Made by a program: the position numbers and the translations under genes. Positions 22,624-31,400 of a DNA stretch of 41,546 bases are shown here, piece after piece; within the stretch, counting starts at the first letter, position 1; each line of letters starts with the position of its first letter. The DNA is taken from positions 1 through 41,546 of IMG/VR virus record IMGVR_UViG_3300045973_000430; one strand, written 5' to 3'. Under the pieces are notes generated by a model. That model saw only the letters and a program-made list of their open reading frames with translations. It was not told the origin of the DNA and did not search any database. The stretch is from a virus.

Positions 22624-23360
22624 GCCCGTGCTCCCTGTGCCGCGCGCTTGGCATCGGCCTTGTGCATGCGGCCCGAGCTGCTGGCCACGACCTGCATGGA
22701 CTCGGCAAAGTACTCGCGATTCATGTGGGTGTAAATCTGCGTCGAGCTTAGGCTGCGGTGGTTTAGGGCACGCTTAATGACCAGCAGCGCATCGTCTCCC
22801 CGGTGCGTATCCATGATGTTCATTGCCAGCGTGTGGCGCAGCCAGTGCGGGCTGATGCGGCTGTCCAGATTGGCGGCCACGGCCCAGTGCTTCAGGCGGG
22901 CCTCGTAAGAGCGGACGCTCAGAGCCGATGCGCTGGCGCTGGGCTCAAAGTCAAAACCAGCGTCAAGGCTGATTTTCTCCAGCGGCGTCAGCGCCCCGGC
23001 GCGGCCAGTGCGGCCCCACACCAGAGGCTGCACACCAAACAGCATGCCCTGCGCCTGATCGTCGCTGATTTTGATCAGCGCCTTGAGGTGGTGGTAAAGC
23101 TGAATGGTGATGCAGTAGCTGTTTTCCTCGCGCCTTCCCTTGCAGTCTTCTTTTTTTGAAAACAGCCAGCCGGTGGCGATCGCCTGGCGCACCATCGGCA
23201 CTGTCAGGCGGCTGAACTCGGTGATGCGCATGCCGGTCAGGATGAGCGTGGCCATCCAGTGGTAATCACGCTGGGCCAGCGGGCAGGCTTGGCTCTTTGC
23301 AGCGTTGAGCAGTTCGCGCTGCTCAGGCTTTGTCAAATATCGCTCAGTTGCGTTATTCAT
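22620..23360 (-). CDS. Short tyrosine recombinase (catalytic domain only)
   Basis: A 246-residue tyrosine recombinase with the catalytic set Arg45 (TGMRITE), His172 and Arg175 (HWLRH), His201 (NHRSL) and Tyr210 (QIYTH). The sequence starts only about 40 residues before the first Arg, so the core-binding domain found in typical phage integrases is missing. The ATG has a GGGAGAAA ribosome-binding site and a terminator-like hairpin lies just upstream, so no longer frame has been cut off by a wrong start. Plasmids carry recombinases of similar short form. It heads the coupled early operon. It may be a resolvase, an inversion enzyme or an integrase using few contacts. Confidence 0.88.
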   Translation of the reverse strand: MNNATERYLTKPEQRELLNAAKSQACPLAQRDYHWMATLILTGMRITEFSRLTVPMVRQAIATGWLFSKKEDCKGRREENSYCITIQLYHHLKALIKISDDQAQGMLFGVQPLVWGRTGRAGALTPLEKISLDAGFDFEPSASASALSVRSYEARLKHWAVAANLDSRISPHWLRHTLAMNIMDTHRGDDALLVIKRALNHRSLSSTQIYTHMNREYFAESMQVVASSSGRMHKADAKRAAQGARA

Positions 23361-23379
23361 GGTTTTCTCCCGGTGCGTT

Positions 23380-23418
23380 AAAAAAAAGCCTCGACTGCTG
23401 CACCAGGTCAGTCGGGGC
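23380..23418 (-). terminator. Terminator or attenuator before the recombinase operon
   Basis: On the minus strand GCC-C-CGACTG (23418-23409) pairs with CAGTCG-A-GGC (23397-23388), leaving one mismatch, over an 11-base loop, followed by eight T's. It lies between the small basic-protein gene and the tyrosine recombinase gene. No promoter is evident in the 20 bases that remain before the recombinase ribosome-binding site, so readthrough or antitermination must supply the operon. Confidence 0.8.
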
Positions 23419-23426
23419 GGGGCGCA

Positions 23427-23648
23427 TCAGCGCGGGTTTGTGGACAACAGCGACACGACGGCGGCGCTGGGCGCGGCGGCGGTGGCTGGGGCGGGGGATT
23501 GGGTGGCCTGCACCAAGGCAGGGCCGAAGAATTCGATCAGCAGACCGGCCACATCGGGCACACGGCCAGCGGGCAGGTTGTGAATGGCGGTGAAGCGGCG
23601 CGGGGCGCGAGCGGGGCGCTTTGTTGCCGGGGTCAGAGCGTCACTCAT
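23427..23648 (-). CDS. Small protein with Arg-rich N-terminus (73 aa)
   Basis: The ATG overlaps the end of the ribbon-helix-helix gene by 8 bases, so the two are coupled. Residues 9-19 (TKRPARAPRRF) are strongly basic, then comes a hydrophobic helix (VAGLLIEFFGPALVQA) and an Ala/Pro-rich tail. A terminator follows 9 bases after the stop. A basic N-terminal peptide directly before a terminator recalls lambda N-type antiterminators, but this is analogy only; no boxA or boxB-like site was identified. Confidence 0.55.
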   Translation of the reverse strand: MSDALTPATKRPARAPRRFTAIHNLPAGRVPDVAGLLIEFFGPALVQATQSPAPATAAAPSAAVVSLLSTNPR

Positions 23649-23814
23649 GATCTTTGACCTCGGCGACAGATTTCTTCTGATTGAAAAGCTGATCCAGCAA
23701 AAGGCAAATTTCTGCCGTCCGACTTCTGCTTTCTTTTTTTGCCAAGGCGTCGATCTGCTCCAGCAACGGGATCGGGATGCGCAGCAGTACCTGTTTGCAA
23801 TTTTTTTTGGTCAT
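23641..23814 (-). CDS. Ribbon-helix-helix repressor (57 aa)
   Basis: A short gene reading MTKKNCKQVLLRIPIPLLEQ at the start: a beta strand (KQVLLRIP), helix A (PLLEQIDALAKK) and helix B (SRTAEICLLLDQLF), the order of CopG/Arc-type ribbon-helix-helix proteins, which bind DNA as dimers through the strand. The ATG lies 28 bases downstream of a predicted promoter that overlaps a perfect dyad, so it probably represses itself and the early operon. It is divergent to the plus-strand Arc-like gene, which forms a two-regulator switch with it. Confidence 0.8.
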   Translation of the reverse strand: MTKKNCKQVLLRIPIPLLEQIDALAKKESRSRTAEICLLLDQLFNQKKSVAEVKDHE

Positions 23815-23841
23815 AGTTGATGTAAATCTAGTGGATGCACG

Positions 23842-23870
23842 ACTATATCTGAAAGATATACGTCGGGCAA
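23842..23870 (-). promoter_or_regulatory. Early-operon promoter
   Basis: On the minus strand TTGCCC (23870-23865) and TATAGT (23847-23842) are separated by exactly 17 bases, close to the sigma-70 consensus. The -10 overlaps the left arm of the dyad at 23844-23860, so a bound repressor would block it. It would drive the ribbon-helix-helix gene and, past the terminator, the rest of the early operon. Confidence 0.65.
23844..23860. promoter_or_regulatory. Operator dyad in the divergent control region
   Basis: TATATCT, gaa, AGATATA is a perfect 7-bp inverted repeat, extendable with GAC (23841-23843) and GTC (23862-23864) with one base offset. A further TATATCAC half-site lies at 23881-23888 near the Arc-like start. 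Spacing and length fit ribbon-helix-helix dimers, and both flanking genes encode such proteins. Confidence 0.7.
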
Positions 23871-23902
23871 CGATAATTTGTATATCACTTGGAAAAATTC
23901 AC

Positions 23903-24226
23903 ATGACAGATGACCAACCAGCGCAACTACTGCTGCGCATGCCGTCCCAGCTCAAGGCGGAACTGCAGCGCGCAGCTACGGCACAAGGTAGGAAACTCAC
24001 CCACGAGATCAACATGCGGTTGCGCGAAAGTCTCAAGACGAACCCCGTTCAGGGAATTTCATCTGCACCCATCCGCTATAGCGTGGCAACTGCCGCAACA
24101 GCTCAACTTGCAAAAGAAGGGGGGGCGGCTTACCACGCCTTCACCGAGCTTGACCGGGCAATGCTCGAAGTCTTCCACGGCATGCCTGTGCAGAAGCAGC
24201 TCGCGCTGCTTTCGTTGTTCAAATAG
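23903..24226 (+). CDS. Arc-like ribbon-helix-helix regulator (107 aa)
   Basis: Residues 8-42 (LLLRMPSQLKAELQRAATAQ, then LTHEINMRLRESL) match the Arc family of phage P22. The second half is an extension with a C-terminal helix ending QLALLSLFK. It starts at the ATG 23903 with only a weak GGA upstream, on the opposite strand to the other ribbon-helix-helix gene and with the operator dyad between them. It would act as the opposing regulator in the lysis-lysogeny decision. It also begins the only plus-strand gene group, so it may be expressed in lysogens. Confidence 0.85.
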   Translation: MTDDQPAQLLLRMPSQLKAELQRAATAQGRKLTHEINMRLRESLKTNPVQGISSAPIRYSVATAATAQLAKEGGAAYHAFTELDRAMLEVFHGMPVQKQLALLSLFK

Positions 24227-24258
24227 GTTTTCACCTCTATCTAAGAAAGCAATTGGCC

Positions 24259-24510
24259 ATGAATGACCGCGACCTGATTGACATCCTGCAAGCGATACAC
24301 CTCTTGAGCGAGGGGGTACGGGAGTTGAGCAAGGACTTGCCACTGGAAACCGTCCAGCGCCTGTCAAAGCACCAGCAAGGCGTTCAGGCGGCTATCACGA
24401 ACGTGATCGGGCGTCGTGATCCGCACTCCCCTGAGTTCACGGAAACGGATGAAGGCTTGACGTTCACCAGGGAATTCCCCTTCATGCTTGACGATTCCGT
24501 TAATTTTTAA
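24259..24510 (+). CDS. Small unknown protein (83 aa), plus-strand group
   Basis: The protein starts MNDRDLIDILQAIHLLSEGV, is helical to about residue 45 and ends acidic (EFTETDEGLTF). The ATG at 24259 follows an AGAAAG stretch; a TTG two codons upstream is less likely. It lies 32 bases after the Arc-like gene and probably shares its transcript. Function unknown. Confidence 0.6.
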   Translation: MNDRDLIDILQAIHLLSEGVRELSKDLPLETVQRLSKHQQGVQAAITNVIGRRDPHSPEFTETDEGLTFTREFPFMLDDSVNF

Positions 24511-24527
24511 GCAAAAAGACAAAATCC

Positions 24528-24569
24528 GAACTACAAAAAAAACTCGCGCTGCTGTCGCTGCTGCAGTAG
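24528..24569 (+). pseudogene. Remnant resembling the Arc-like gene's 3' end
   Basis: This stretch reads ELQKKLALLSLLQ-stop with no start codon after the previous in-frame stop. The Arc-like protein ends VQKQLALLSLFK-stop, and the DNA matches as well (CTCGCGCTGCT then TCG). It appears to be the tail of a second, mostly deleted Arc-like gene, so the region between the small gene and the lipoprotein gene has been rearranged. Confidence 0.45.
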
Positions 24570-24593
24570 CCATCGACCCACAAGGAAATTCCC

Positions 24594-25328
24594 GTGAGAC
24601 CTTTTCGCGCCTACCTGCTGATCGTGCTGCTGTTCGCCCTGGCGGCATGCGGAAAAATTGGCGACATACCTGACACCAAGACACCGATGCTCTCCACAGC
24701 CACGGCAGAAGACTGGAAAAAAGCGCTTGACTCTTCTTTTACGTCTTCTCAGATGAAGGATGAGGGCAATGGCGTTGTTTCATTTCTTGCTTGTTTTCAA
24801 AAAGATGCGGATAAATGTTTTGCCTCATCGTTTGCATCTCATGATGCTTTCAAAAAAAGAACGTTCTTTATGGGTGGTCCAAAGTCTGTTGGCCCGCCCG
24901 ATACATACGTGAAAACTTACCTCTCAGTTGGTGATAGCCAGAGACCATACTTCCTGATGCTTCCTCATTTTTTCTCTGGTACGCATCAATGGCTTTTTAT
25001 GAGAAATTTATCCATCCTTCTTGATGGAAAAATACTTTTTGAAAAAAACTTCAATTTACTTGAAGTCTCTCAGCGCATAGAAACTTATGGCGTATATGAG
25101 GGTTTTCAATTTGCGCTTTCTGATGATGAAATCAAATCATTAAAAAACATAAAAGCAGAGTCAACCCTATCAATTAGGCTGACCGGAAAAGACTCCTATG
25201 AAGCCATTGACGAAAAAGGAGTTAAGCTATTTAAATCAGATATTGCCAATATGTTATTTATTTATGAAAACATAAATAAATCTTTAAATGGCAATGTCCC
25301 ATTGGAAATGGTGATTCCTAAAACGTGA
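24594..25328 (+). CDS. Lipoprotein, candidate lysogenic-conversion gene
   Basis: A 244-residue protein with a lipoprotein signal: basic start, hydrophobic stretch (YLLIVLLFALAA) and lipobox Cys at residue 19 (LAAC-G). The Gly after Cys, not Asp, suggests sorting to the outer membrane. The mature part is a mixed alpha/beta domain with no recognised motif and two further Cys (ACFQKDADKC) that could form a disulphide. The start is a GTG with an AAGGA ribosome-binding site. Base composition from about 24770 on is clearly more AT-rich than the rest of the genome, a sign of separate acquisition. Opposite to the late genes and downstream of a regulator, it would be made in lysogens and could change the host surface, for example excluding other phages. 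Confidence 0.8.
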   Translation: MRPFRAYLLIVLLFALAACGKIGDIPDTKTPMLSTATAEDWKKALDSSFTSSQMKDEGNGVVSFLACFQKDADKCFASSFASHDAFKKRTFFMGGPKSVGPPDTYVKTYLSVGDSQRPYFLMLPHFFSGTHQWLFMRNLSILLDGKILFEKNFNLLEVSQRIETYGVYEGFQFALSDDEIKSLKNIKAESTLSIRLTGKDSYEAIDEKGVKLFKSDIANMLFIYENINKSLNGNVPLEMVIPKT

Positions 25329-25336
25329 CCCGGCAA

Positions 25337-25645
25337 TCAAGCCGGTGGCCAGCCGTCCATGATGGGCATCATCAAACCTTCCTGCGCGTGGATGAACGAC
25401 TCCAGTTGAAAGATTCGGCGCAGGTACAGCCGTTTTTCAGCGTGTGAGTTCGACAGCTCCAGGCGCAGCACGCGGATTTCTTCGTAGAGCCGCACCGACA
25501 GCTCATTGCGCGCCGCCGCTTCGGCCAGCTCGCCTTTTGTCTGCTGAGCGTCGATGTACATCAGCAGCCACTTCGCGCCGCCGCCCAGCGTCACCAGCAG
25601 CGCCGCCGTTGCGCCCAAGATCAGGTTCAGGTCTGAGGGATTCAT
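25337..25645 (-). CDS. Single-pass membrane protein with coiled coil (102 aa)
   Basis: Residues 7-31 form one hydrophobic segment (LNLILGATAALLVTLGGGAKW) and residues 35-90 a charged coiled-coil (ELAEAAARNELSVRLYEEIR). The ATG has an AGGAAGG ribosome-binding site. It is the last late gene, after the tail fibre, where phages often keep holins or spanins; the single membrane helix and long helical tail would suit either. No lysis enzyme is next to it. Candidate lysis or fibre-associated protein. Confidence 0.6.
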   Translation of the reverse strand: MNPSDLNLILGATAALLVTLGGGAKWLLMYIDAQQTKGELAEAAARNELSVRLYEEIRVLRLELSNSHAEKRLYLRRIFQLESFIHAQEGLMMPIMDGWPPA

Positions 25646-25682
25646 TTTTTTAGCCTTCCTAGATGACTTTTTTAGCCCACTG

Positions 25683-28472
25683 TTACGCGCTCACGGCCTT
25701 GACCAGGGCAAAGTTGAGCACCACGGCCTCGGCCAGCGCCGCCGCGCTCAGGTTGCGCAGCGACACGCGGCACGAACCCGCCGCCACCGCGTCAACCGTG
25801 GCGAGGTAAGCGCCAGCGGTCGCGCCCGATGCAATGCACGCCGTGACCACGTCCGTGGCGGCGATGGTGCTGTTCGTCAAGGTGAAGCTCACAACGGCCC
25901 CGGCGGCCAGCGACGCCGCGTTCAGCGTGACCTTGCCGCTGGCTTTGTTGAGCGTGACGGCGGTGGCTTTGCTGGTCGGTTGCATGACCGCGCCGCCCGC
26001 GCCGGTGGCGTAGCCGACGCCGCCGGTGCCGCTGGCCAGCAGACTGGCGGCGGCTACCTTGCCTGTGAGGGAGGCGTCGCCAGCAACCTGGAGCTGGTTC
26101 ACACCGTCATCGGTGACAGTGCCGAGCAGTAAGTTTCCAGCAAAATAGTTTTTGTTTGCTGAGCCCGATTGGTACACGCCCCAGTTTGTCGTGCCTGCCG
26201 TCAGTGGTTCTATATAAAAACCATACTGCACCGTGACGGTTTGATTGGTGCCTTTTGCGTAATTGCTAATCCGCACATTCTGCACGCCCGTCGTTGTGTA
26301 TGCCGCACTTCCAGCTGCCCCCCGCAGTCCGATGTACGCTCCGTAATGGGTCGCTATGCAGGACTCCGAGCACATGCCATTTTCGTAGTAGCCGTACTGA
26401 TTTGTTGCGCTTCCGGCATTGCGGTATCTGTTATAAAAACCAACAGATGAGCTTCCTCCATCTACCGATCCCGTTCTCATTGAGCCGGTGAAATCCCAAT
26501 CTCCCGCTGCATTTGCTGTTGCTTTAATATTGCCGTCGCCATCGGACAGGATGATTGCGTTATTGACAGCGCCCGCACCATCGTTGCTGCCCAGCACCAC
26601 CACTGCGCGCGTCGTAGCGGGTAGGGCAGAGCCGGAGTTGCAACCAAGCAACACGTTGCGGTTGCCAGAATTTGCTACTGAGCCAGCGCTGGCGCCAATA
26701 ATCGTGTTTTCTTCTGCGCTTAGGCCAATTCCCGCCTGATAACCAAAAATTGAATTTTTTCCGCTGGTTATGTTTTGTCCAGCAGCATATCCAATTACCG
26801 TATTCGACCGACACAAATTGCCCGCCGCGTTTTGCATTGCCGCGCTGCCCATTGCTACATTTTCACCCCCCACGCTCGCCAGTCCGCTGCTTGACAGCGA
26901 GTTGTCTCCGATGGAGATGTTGTAATTTGCTGTCGTGATTGCCGTTCCTGCCCCGGAACAAATCGCCACATTTCCATCGCCAGTGGTGACGTTTTTTAAC
27001 GTGTAGGGGCCGATGGCGACGTTGTATCCTGCGTCTGTGCATAGCTGCAGCGCCTGAGTACCTATGCCGATGTTTTCTTGCTTCCCAGACCCGCCCGCCG
27101 TTGCCAGCGCTTGAGTGCCTATAGCGATATTTCTATAACCGAACGTCGCATCAATGCCGCCTGTGCTGGCGTCGCCGATTGAATAATTGTCTTGCGTCAC
27201 GTCACCGCGCATCAGCACGCCGTCAGCCGTGTCGAGCATGACTTTGCCCGCTGAGCTTTTGACTTGCAGCCCGTAAGCAGCGCCGACACCGACGCCGTAG
27301 CCCAGACGCACGCGCTCGATGCCGCCAGAAAAAACGCAGATCCGCTTGTTCAGCCCATCAATCACCACGCCATTGCTGGATGTCCCCGCCGTGATCGAGG
27401 CGCTGGCCGACATCGTGAACGCGCCTAGGTGCGTCGTTTGCAGCACGCCGGGGATAGAGGTCAAGCTGACCTGTGCCGATGCGCCGCCGCCCGTCAGGGT
27501 TCCGTCTGCAGCCAGGGCGATGGCGCTGTTGAGCACGCTCACCGCAGGCGTGGCTCCAGCGGTCGCCAAATTTGCAGGGACTGCGGCGACGCCTGACCAG
27601 GCGGCTGTTGTTGCAGCCGTCGCTATTCCTGCGGCAACGTCTTCGACGGGCGGCGTCCAGTCTGTTGCTTTATTCCCATATTCCAGCTTTATTTTTCTGA
27701 CGCAGACGGTAGAAGCTGAGCCGTCACCTCCATTGTGGTCAAACCGTATTGTTATTGGCTCCCCATGAAATGTTGATGGTAATTTAAATCCAAATTTGTT
27801 TTTTATCCATGAACTTGATAATGGGTAATTTATTGATGAAATTGCGCCAGTAATCCAATAACTTTCTCCAAGAAAATATAAATCACAATTGCTTACGACA
27901 CCGATCTGCATTGACTCAAACGAAAGAGTAACCTCCTCACTTGGATCAAATGTTATTTGGTTACTGTATATATAACCAGTTTCCGAGGTGGCAGATCGAG
28001 TTACTCTAAATTCATCACCATCTCTTGCGTCATACAGCCATCCATTCCCATTGCTTGAGCCAACAGCAAGATTTCTGCCGCCCACAACCACCAAATCGTT
28101 TTTAATCTCCTCTGTGCCCGCAAGCGCAGTCAGATTTGCGGGTGCGCCTAAAACATTGGTGCCCCACGTCGCGCCCACGGTCGCCCCAGGCGCTGCCGAT
28201 GCCACGGGTGTGGCCGTGAGCTGGGCTGACACGTCGTAATCGGTCGGGTCGATTTCGCTTAACAACGCGTAGCGCACGTAATGCGCTGTGCCAGCGGCGA
28301 GGCCGATGATTTGCAGCGTCAAGTCTGCGCCGTTGTACACCTGAGTGGCGGGGCCGGGCGCGAAGCCGTTGGTGGTGCTGCACCAGACGATCATGCCGAC
28401 CAAATCGTCGCGGCTTGGATTTGAAACTTGAAAGGTGATGGCGTTGCCGCCTGCGGTCAGGGTTGCGCTCAT
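25683..28472 (-). CDS. Tail fibre / receptor-binding protein
   Basis: A 929-residue fibre protein starting MSATLTAGGNAITFQV, 2 bases after the tip-protein stop. Residues 1-100 are a fibronectin-like or base-attachment domain. About 125-270 is a carbohydrate-binding-like module ending KLEYGNKATDWTPP, encoded by visibly AT-richer DNA. About 420-620 holds some ten repeats of the N-x-x-IG-x-x-A type (NIAIGTQAL, NVAIGPYTL, NTVIGYAAG, NTIIGASAG), as in trimeric adhesin head or stalk repeats. The C-terminal third is beta-rich with low charge. This is the most likely host-recognition protein. Confidence 0.85.
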   Translation of the reverse strand: MSATLTAGGNAITFQVSNPSRDDLVGMIVWCSTTNGFAPGPATQVYNGADLTLQIIGLAAGTAHYVRYALLSEIDPTDYDVSAQLTATPVASAAPGATVGATWGTNVLGAPANLTALAGTEEIKNDLVVVGGRNLAVGSSNGNGWLYDARDGDEFRVTRSATSETGYIYSNQITFDPSEEVTLSFESMQIGVVSNCDLYFLGESYWITGAISSINYPLSSSWIKNKFGFKLPSTFHGEPITIRFDHNGGDGSASTVCVRKIKLEYGNKATDWTPPVEDVAAGIATAATTAAWSGVAAVPANLATAGATPAVSVLNSAIALAADGTLTGGGASAQVSLTSIPGVLQTTHLGAFTMSASASITAGTSSNGVVIDGLNKRICVFSGGIERVRLGYGVGVGAAYGLQVKSSAGKVMLDTADGVLMRGDVTQDNYSIGDASTGGIDATFGYRNIAIGTQALATAGGSGKQENIGIGTQALQLCTDAGYNVAIGPYTLKNVTTGDGNVAICSGAGTAITTANYNISIGDNSLSSSGLASVGGENVAMGSAAMQNAAGNLCRSNTVIGYAAGQNITSGKNSIFGYQAGIGLSAEENTIIGASAGSVANSGNRNVLLGCNSGSALPATTRAVVVLGSNDGAGAVNNAIILSDGDGNIKATANAAGDWDFTGSMRTGSVDGGSSSVGFYNRYRNAGSATNQYGYYENGMCSESCIATHYGAYIGLRGAAGSAAYTTTGVQNVRISNYAKGTNQTVTVQYGFYIEPLTAGTTNWGVYQSGSANKNYFAGNLLLGTVTDDGVNQLQVAGDASLTGKVAAASLLASGTGGVGYATGAGGAVMQPTSKATAVTLNKASGKVTLNAASLAAGAVVSFTLTNSTIAATDVVTACIASGATAGAYLATVDAVAAGSCRVSLRNLSAAALAEAVVLNFALVKAVSA

Positions 28473-28474
28473 TT

Positions 28475-31400
28475 TTAAGCAATCTTGGTGATGGTGATGG
28501 ATGAAATGGCCGAGGCCGGGGAGTAGTTGTCGGATTTGTCGCGCATGCGGCAGGCCACGCGGTATGTCACGCCCGCCGTGCTGTACAGCGGGGCGGTGAA
28601 CTTGGCCAGCGCAATGCTGGCGCTGGGTGTGGCGCTGCGCACAATCTGGCAATCGGGGTCTGACCAAAAGTTGTCGGTGGTTCCCGACACGATGGCGTCG
28701 GGCGTGTCATCGCCGCCGGTCGCGCCGGTGCGCACTTGCCCGATGCGAAATTCGTAGCAGTCGAAATCGGCAGGCTTGGCGGGCAGGTTGGCCAGCGTCA
28801 TGGTCAGCGTGGCGCGGGCGCGCGCCAGCGTCAGGGTGGCGGTGGCCAGGCTGGCGGGTGGTGTTGCGTCATGCACGATGGTCAGCGCCGCCGCGCTGTA
28901 GTTGCCCAGCGCGTCGAACGTCTTGAGATACAGCGTGGTGGTCGCCGTGGCTGACAGGCTGGTGAGCTGGCAAATCGAGGCCGCGCCCCGGTATTTGAAG
29001 CCCGCAGTGCCCCAGCCGGTGTTTGCAGCGCGCAGCTCATAACCCGCGACCACAAAAGAGGTGGCAGCGGGCGCTGGCCAGTCGATGGACAGGTTGACCT
29101 TGCCCGCAGCGACTTTGATGATGTCCTGCACGGCGCTGGCGGGCGCGGCGGGCGCGGCGTAGGTGTAGCTGCAGCTGGCGGCCAGCGTTGACCAGTTGCC
29201 CGCGTCGTCGCGGGCTTTGGCATAAAACGTGTAAACGCCGGGCGCGCCGGGCGTGAAGTACGCCGTCGATGAGCCGCCGAAATACACCCGGTTGGCATCC
29301 GCCGTGCCCCATCCGCTGTTGGTTTTGCGCACTTCGTAGCGCGTCACGTCGGGCTCTTGGCTGTCTGCCCAGTCCAGCAGCAGGCGGCCACCAGAAACTG
29401 CGACCGTCAAACTGGCGACTGTTGCGGGCGGGTTGATGCGCCCGGCGACCGTGTGCGTCTGCACCGCCGTCCAAGGCCCAGCGCGCCCGGCGGCATCGAC
29501 GTAGCGCAGGCGGAAACGGTACGCGCTGCCCTCTTGCACGTGGTCAAACGTGATGGAGCCCAGCTTGATGGCCACGATGGTGTCGTGTTGCCAATCGTCG
29601 GTATCGTCATCAGCAAAGTCGATTTGGCCCTGCACGTGCGTGACCGCCTTGGGCAGACTGGACGGGCCGGTGAAGGCCACGCGCAGGCCGTACACGTACT
29701 GACCGGGCGCGGTGCGTTTCATCACGCGCTCATCGGACACCACGCCCACCACTGTGGGCTTTTGCGTCACCACGGGCTGCAGCAGCGTCGGGGGCAGGGT
29801 GATTTGACTGTCAAAAGCTGGGATGGCTTCGGTGTCGCTGTCGTAAATTGCTGGCGAATAGTCCACCAGCGTCAGGCGCGCCGTCATGTTTTCGGCGGGC
29901 TCAATGCTCTGCACGATCAGGTCCACCGACTCTTGGCCAAGCTCGCCAAAAAGCACCAGCGCGCCGGGCTCGCCTTGCGTGCTGGTCACGCCGGTGGTGA
30001 GCGTGAGCTGGCGGTAGTAGCCATCTGTGCCCACGGCGGCCACGGTGCGCGTCAGGCTGGAGCCGTCGGACTGGCGGATGCGCAGCGTGTACTGCTTGCC
30101 CGCGTCCATGCCCAGCTCCTCATCGAGCTGCAGCACCGTGGCGCTGATGCGCTCATCGATGCGGGCGCTGCCCAGACCCCACATCGGCACGTCGTGCGTC
30201 ACTTTGACCAGGTCGCCGCGTGTGCAAATCAGGTGCTCGATGTCGGCATTGAGCGTGTAGGTTTCGGGCCGTAGCTTGAGCTGCGCCAGGTGAAAGCGGG
30301 CGTGCTTGTGTGCCACGGTGGCGCTGGTCACGCCCGGAAAGCTGATGGCCTCAAAAAGCGTGGCGTTGGCTTTTGAAAAACCGTCGTTGTACACGATCAG
30401 CTCATCCGCTTGGTAGTCGCGCTGGGCGTTGGCAAAGTTGACGCGGAACGCGTGGGGCAGCACCGGCAGCGCCCGCGTGCCCTCGAAACCCCAACTGTTG
30501 TGCGGGGTGAAGTGCTGGCTGATCTCGCTGCGCGGCTGGTCAATCACCACGGTCCATTTGCCGTCCACCAGCGTCGGGCTGGCGCGCCCGGCGGCGGCAA
30601 TGTCGCGCAGCACGTCAAACAGCGCTTGCTGCCCGGTCAGCACGCTGTCGAACATAAAACCGTTCGTGCGGCAAAAGCTGTGCCACTGCGCAAGCGCCGT
30701 GAGGTTGATCTGGCTGTCGGCCACGCGCTTGGCGTTGCCGGGGTGCTGCAGCACATAGCGCAGCAGGCTGGCGGGGTTGCGGGTAGGGCGGCTGATCCAG
30801 GTGCTGGTGGCGCTGCTGTAGTCCAGGCAAATCGAGGTGACTGTGCCCGCAATGCCATCGACGTTGCCGTTGAGTTGATTCGTTGCCTTGATGCGGATAG
30901 CGCTGAGCGCCAGCGGCTTGGGCGGCGCGACCGGGCGCACGTTGTTGTAGCCGGTAATCGTCGTGATGTAGCACTCGCTGACGCGCATGCCTTTGTTGCC
31001 CAACGGGTAGTAAAAATCCGTCGCATCGTCATCAATGCGGCGAACTCGAATGTCGTAATGTCCTTTTTCGACGCTGAAATTGAGGGGTTTTGAAAACGCG
31101 GTGCGGGTGTTTTTTGATATGCCGAAAGTCGTGCCGGTGCGGGTAATTGCGCCCTTGGCCATCGTCACCGTCAGGCCGCTGGTGCTCAGCGCGCAGCCGG
31201 TGAGGGCGCTCACGCTGGCGCGGTGATCGACCAGCTCGACGATGGCACCGCCGCACACACACACGTCCCACAGCAGCGTTTCACCGGCGGGGATGGCGGG
31301 CAGGTGCGCGGTGGCACCCGTCACGACTACTTGCCCCCAGCGATCGGGCGAATACATGGCGCTCTGCAGCGCATAAGACGCGTCAGCATGCTGCAGGTCG

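Noticed and set aside
25330-25345. A small hairpin (CCGGC/GCCGG) between the convergent lipoprotein and membrane protein genes
   Set aside because: Only 5 bp of stem and no T-run on either strand, so it does not qualify as a terminator.
29357-30274. A 305-codon plus-strand frame opposite the tail tip gene
   Set aside because: Its composition (His, Arg, Gln-rich, no domain) is typical of a shadow frame, and it lies fully inside a well-supported gene.
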